This document shows positions 62,412 to 64,000 of a stretch of 64,000 nt of DNA, piece by piece. The position numbers and the translations under genes were made by a program. A model generated the notes under the pieces. That model made no database searches. It was not told where the DNA came from and worked only from the letters and a program-made list of their open reading frames with translations. The DNA comes from an uncultured Spirochaetales bacterium (lineage in GTDB: Bacteria > Spirochaetota > Spirochaetia > Sphaerochaetales > Sphaerochaetaceae): NCBI GenBank assembly GCA_944390025.1, contig CALXOK010000002.1, forward strand, positions 1-64,000. The letters run 5' to 3'. Every line of letters starts with the position of its first letter. Within the stretch, counting starts at the first letter, position 1.

Positions 62412-63026
62412 TCAAAGTTTCCCGGCCAACACTTGCACATAGTTTATCAGGACATCGAGGGCATTCTGGTTATACCCTCCTTCAGGAATAATCAAATCAG
62501 CATATTCCTTGCATGGCTCAATAAAATTCATATGTCCGGGACGGACGACATTCACGTACTGCTCGACAACTGAATCAACAGTCCTTCCTCTCTCGCTTAT
62601 ATCTCTTTTAAGTCTTCTGACAAAGCGGATATCAGCAGGAGTGTCAACGTAGAGTTTCAGATCCAGCAGGTCCCTGATACGCTTGTCATACAGCACCATG
62701 AGTCCGTCAACGATTATGATTTTTTTAGGCTCGACATGGAGACGTTCCTCACGTCTTCTGTGATGGACAAAGTCATACTGAGGCATCTCGATTGCCTTGC
62801 CGTTTTTCAGGTCGGCAAGATTTTCCAGCATCAGGTCCATATCAAAAGCATCCGGATGGTCGAAATTATAATCCGTTATATTAGCATTGCTGATGAACTC
62901 AGCACTCTTGTAGTAGTTATCCTGCTCAATGCAGACAGAGTCCTCATGCGCCTCTGTAATCTTCCTGACAACGGTGCTCTTTCCAGAACCGGAACCACCT
63001 GTTATTCCAATGAGTTTGACATTCAT
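62412..63026 (-). CDS. udk: Uridine kinase
   Basis: 204 residues. P-loop LIGITGGSGSGKSTVVRKI, then NFDHPDAFDMDLMLENLADL, KKIIIVDGLMVLYDKRIRDL and RFVRRLKRDISERGRTVDSV. Phosphorylates uridine and cytidine in salvage. Overlaps the galM stop by four bases. Confidence 0.93.
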   Translation of the reverse strand: MNVKLIGITGGSGSGKSTVVRKITEAHEDSVCIEQDNYYKSAEFISNANITDYNFDHPDAFDMDLMLENLADLKNGKAIEMPQYDFVHHRRREERLHVEPKKIIIVDGLMVLYDKRIRDLLDLKLYVDTPADIRFVRRLKRDISERGRTVDSVVEQYVNVVRPGHMNFIEPCKEYADLIIPEGGYNQNALDVLINYVQVLAGKL

Positions 63027-64000
63027 CGCATCACTTCCACGGTATAGCTTGTACGGCTTTTGAATATTGCACCTGCATCAAGTACAGGAGACGGGAAATC
63101 TTTTCTGTTTACAGCATCAGGGTATTCGCTTGTCTCAAGCGCCAGGGCGCAGAAAGGACCGGTATGAGGCCAGTCAGAATCTGTCACAGGATTGAACTCA
63201 CCTGTATAAAGCTGTATTGCCGGGCGGTCAGTATTAACTGTGAGCCTCAAGCCATCACACTCAACGACAGCCTTTCTTTCAGCATTGAAGACATAACAGT
63301 GATCGTACTTTCCATCCCTTCTTTCTCCAATACTGTGAAATGAGGTGAAGTCAAAATCAGTACCGCATACAGGAACGACATCTGTAGGAATCAGGCTGTC
63401 GGAAACCATCACAGCTCTGTCAGCAGAAATCTGTACCCTGTGATCAAAAATACTGCTGCCGTCCCCTTTCAGGTTGAAATAAGAATGGTTCGTAGGGTTT
63501 ACGACACACTTCCTGTCACTCTGCATTGTATAAGAGATAGTCAGACGACCCTTCTCAAGAAGATAAGCCACAGTCACACCTATATTACCTGGAAAGCCGC
63601 CTTCCATATCCCTGTGCTCTGTATTGAGAACAACAGAATTCTCTGTCTGGAAGAGAATGTTCCAGATCTTCTGTCCCAGATTAGCAGATCCGCTATGGAG
63701 GTTGTTTTCTCCATTGTTCTTCTCCAGTGTGTACTCTTTCCCATCAAGAACAAATCTGCCAAATGCGATTCTGTTGGCATAGGGTGCAACACACTGTCCC
63801 TTATATGACGGATCGTCAATATAACCTTCCAGCGAGGGTGAAGAGAACACGATATTTCTTTTTTCTTCCCCGACAGGGACGATGAAACTCTGAATGACAG
63901 CACCTAAAGTGAGCACAGAAACAGAACATCCTGTTTCATCTGTGATTGTGATTTTCTTGACTTCCTCTTCATTAAGAGTGCCGAATGCGGATATCTGAAT
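63023..64000 (-). CDS. galM: Aldose 1-epimerase, 5' end beyond the right edge
   Basis: 326 residues visible and the frame is open to the last base (ISAFGTLNEEEVKKITITDE at the edge side), so the start is outside. Catalytic and substrate residues: PYANRIAFGRFVLDGKEYTL, GENNLHSGSANLGQKIW, NPTNHSYFNLKG, IQLYTGEFNPVTDS, and GPFCALALETSEYPDAVNR. Interconverts alpha and beta aldoses. The frame also contains a GTG at 63916 that is not the real start. Confidence 0.93.
   Translation of the reverse strand: MQISAFGTLNEEEVKKITITDETGCSVSVLTLGAVIQSFIVPVGEEKRNIVFSSPSLEGYIDDPSYKGQCVAPYANRIAFGRFVLDGKEYTLEKNNGENNLHSGSANLGQKIWNILFQTENSVVLNTEHRDMEGGFPGNIGVTVAYLLEKGRLTISYTMQSDRKCVVNPTNHSYFNLKGDGSSIFDHRVQISADRAVMVSDSLIPTDVVPVCGTDFDFTSFHSIGERRDGKYDHCYVFNAERKAVVECDGLRLTVNTDRPAIQLYTGEFNPVTDSDWPHTGPFCALALETSEYPDAVNRKDFPSPVLDAGAIFKSRTSYTVEVMR

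Noticed and set aside
63023-63916. Complete galM within the window using the GTG at 63916
   Set aside because: The frame continues to the edge with the expected N-terminal GalM strands, so the gene is cut by the window.

Overview
The window looks like a chromosomal segment of a host-associated spirochaete (Treponema or Sphaerochaetaceae-like). The evidence is indirect. Exported binding proteins begin their mature part with GGSSE or NGGAES straight after the signal peptide, which is common in these genera. Serine hydroxymethyltransferase has the long form of about 505 residues found in treponemes. Several genes lack clear homologues outside this kind of genome. Base composition is near 50% GC, lower in two accessory patches.

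Layout. 1-600: left end of an IS200/IS605-type element carrying the 5' part of tnpB, running off the left edge. 600-6465: a leftward ygfK-ssnA-ygeY operon (anaerobic purine/urate and selenium-linked catabolism). 6618-10555: an accessory patch with what I read as the debris of a BREX phage-defence locus (a pglZ start fragment and a pglX end fragment around an AlbA-type ATP-binding regulator and a small HTH gene), a lone antitoxin-like gene and a DUF4143 AAA ATPase. 10555-16331: an AraC regulator divergent from a FAD enzyme and a sugar ABC importer without its own ATPase. 16469-17989: glyA.

18126-28965 is the most interesting region: eight leftward genes with tiny gaps or overlaps, apart from one gap of 85 bases. 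In order of transcription they are a 92-residue Nif11-type precursor with a GG cleavage site and a 15-residue core, a minimal HlyD adaptor, a C39-peptidase ABC exporter, a second NHLP-type ABC exporter, a STAS antagonist, a GH3-like adenylating ligase, a MATE exporter fused to a degenerate RsbW-like domain, and a membrane SpoIIE phosphatase fused to an intact RsbW-like kinase domain. A Cro/C1-type regulator lies divergently upstream. I read this as a peptide-export system wired to a partner-switching signalling module. No lanthionine, radical-SAM or YcaO maturase is visible, so the GH3-like ligase is the only candidate tailoring enzyme.

29740-36660: infA, then a leftward set of livJ-livH-livM-livG-livF (branched-chain amino acid import), a CBS/ACT protein and a Smr-domain protein. 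36919-40432: proC-serS-pncB. 40463-44496: proA-proB-glycosyltransferase-like-amidase, leftward. 44581-48821: tRNA-Asn, a 5'-nucleotidase lipoprotein, a 56-residue small protein, tRNA-Thr, aroH, a membrane protein and thiamine pyrophosphokinase. 48932-53725: a DUF1015 protein, a Sua5-family enzyme, an FtsB/DivIC-like protein, a spirochaete-type repeat protein, tRNA-Ala and an outer-membrane-like protein. 53800-64000: murE-ddl-dinB, uppP, trmL-yfcE, a two-component system, a LysE-type exporter, yidD, udk, and galM running off the right edge.
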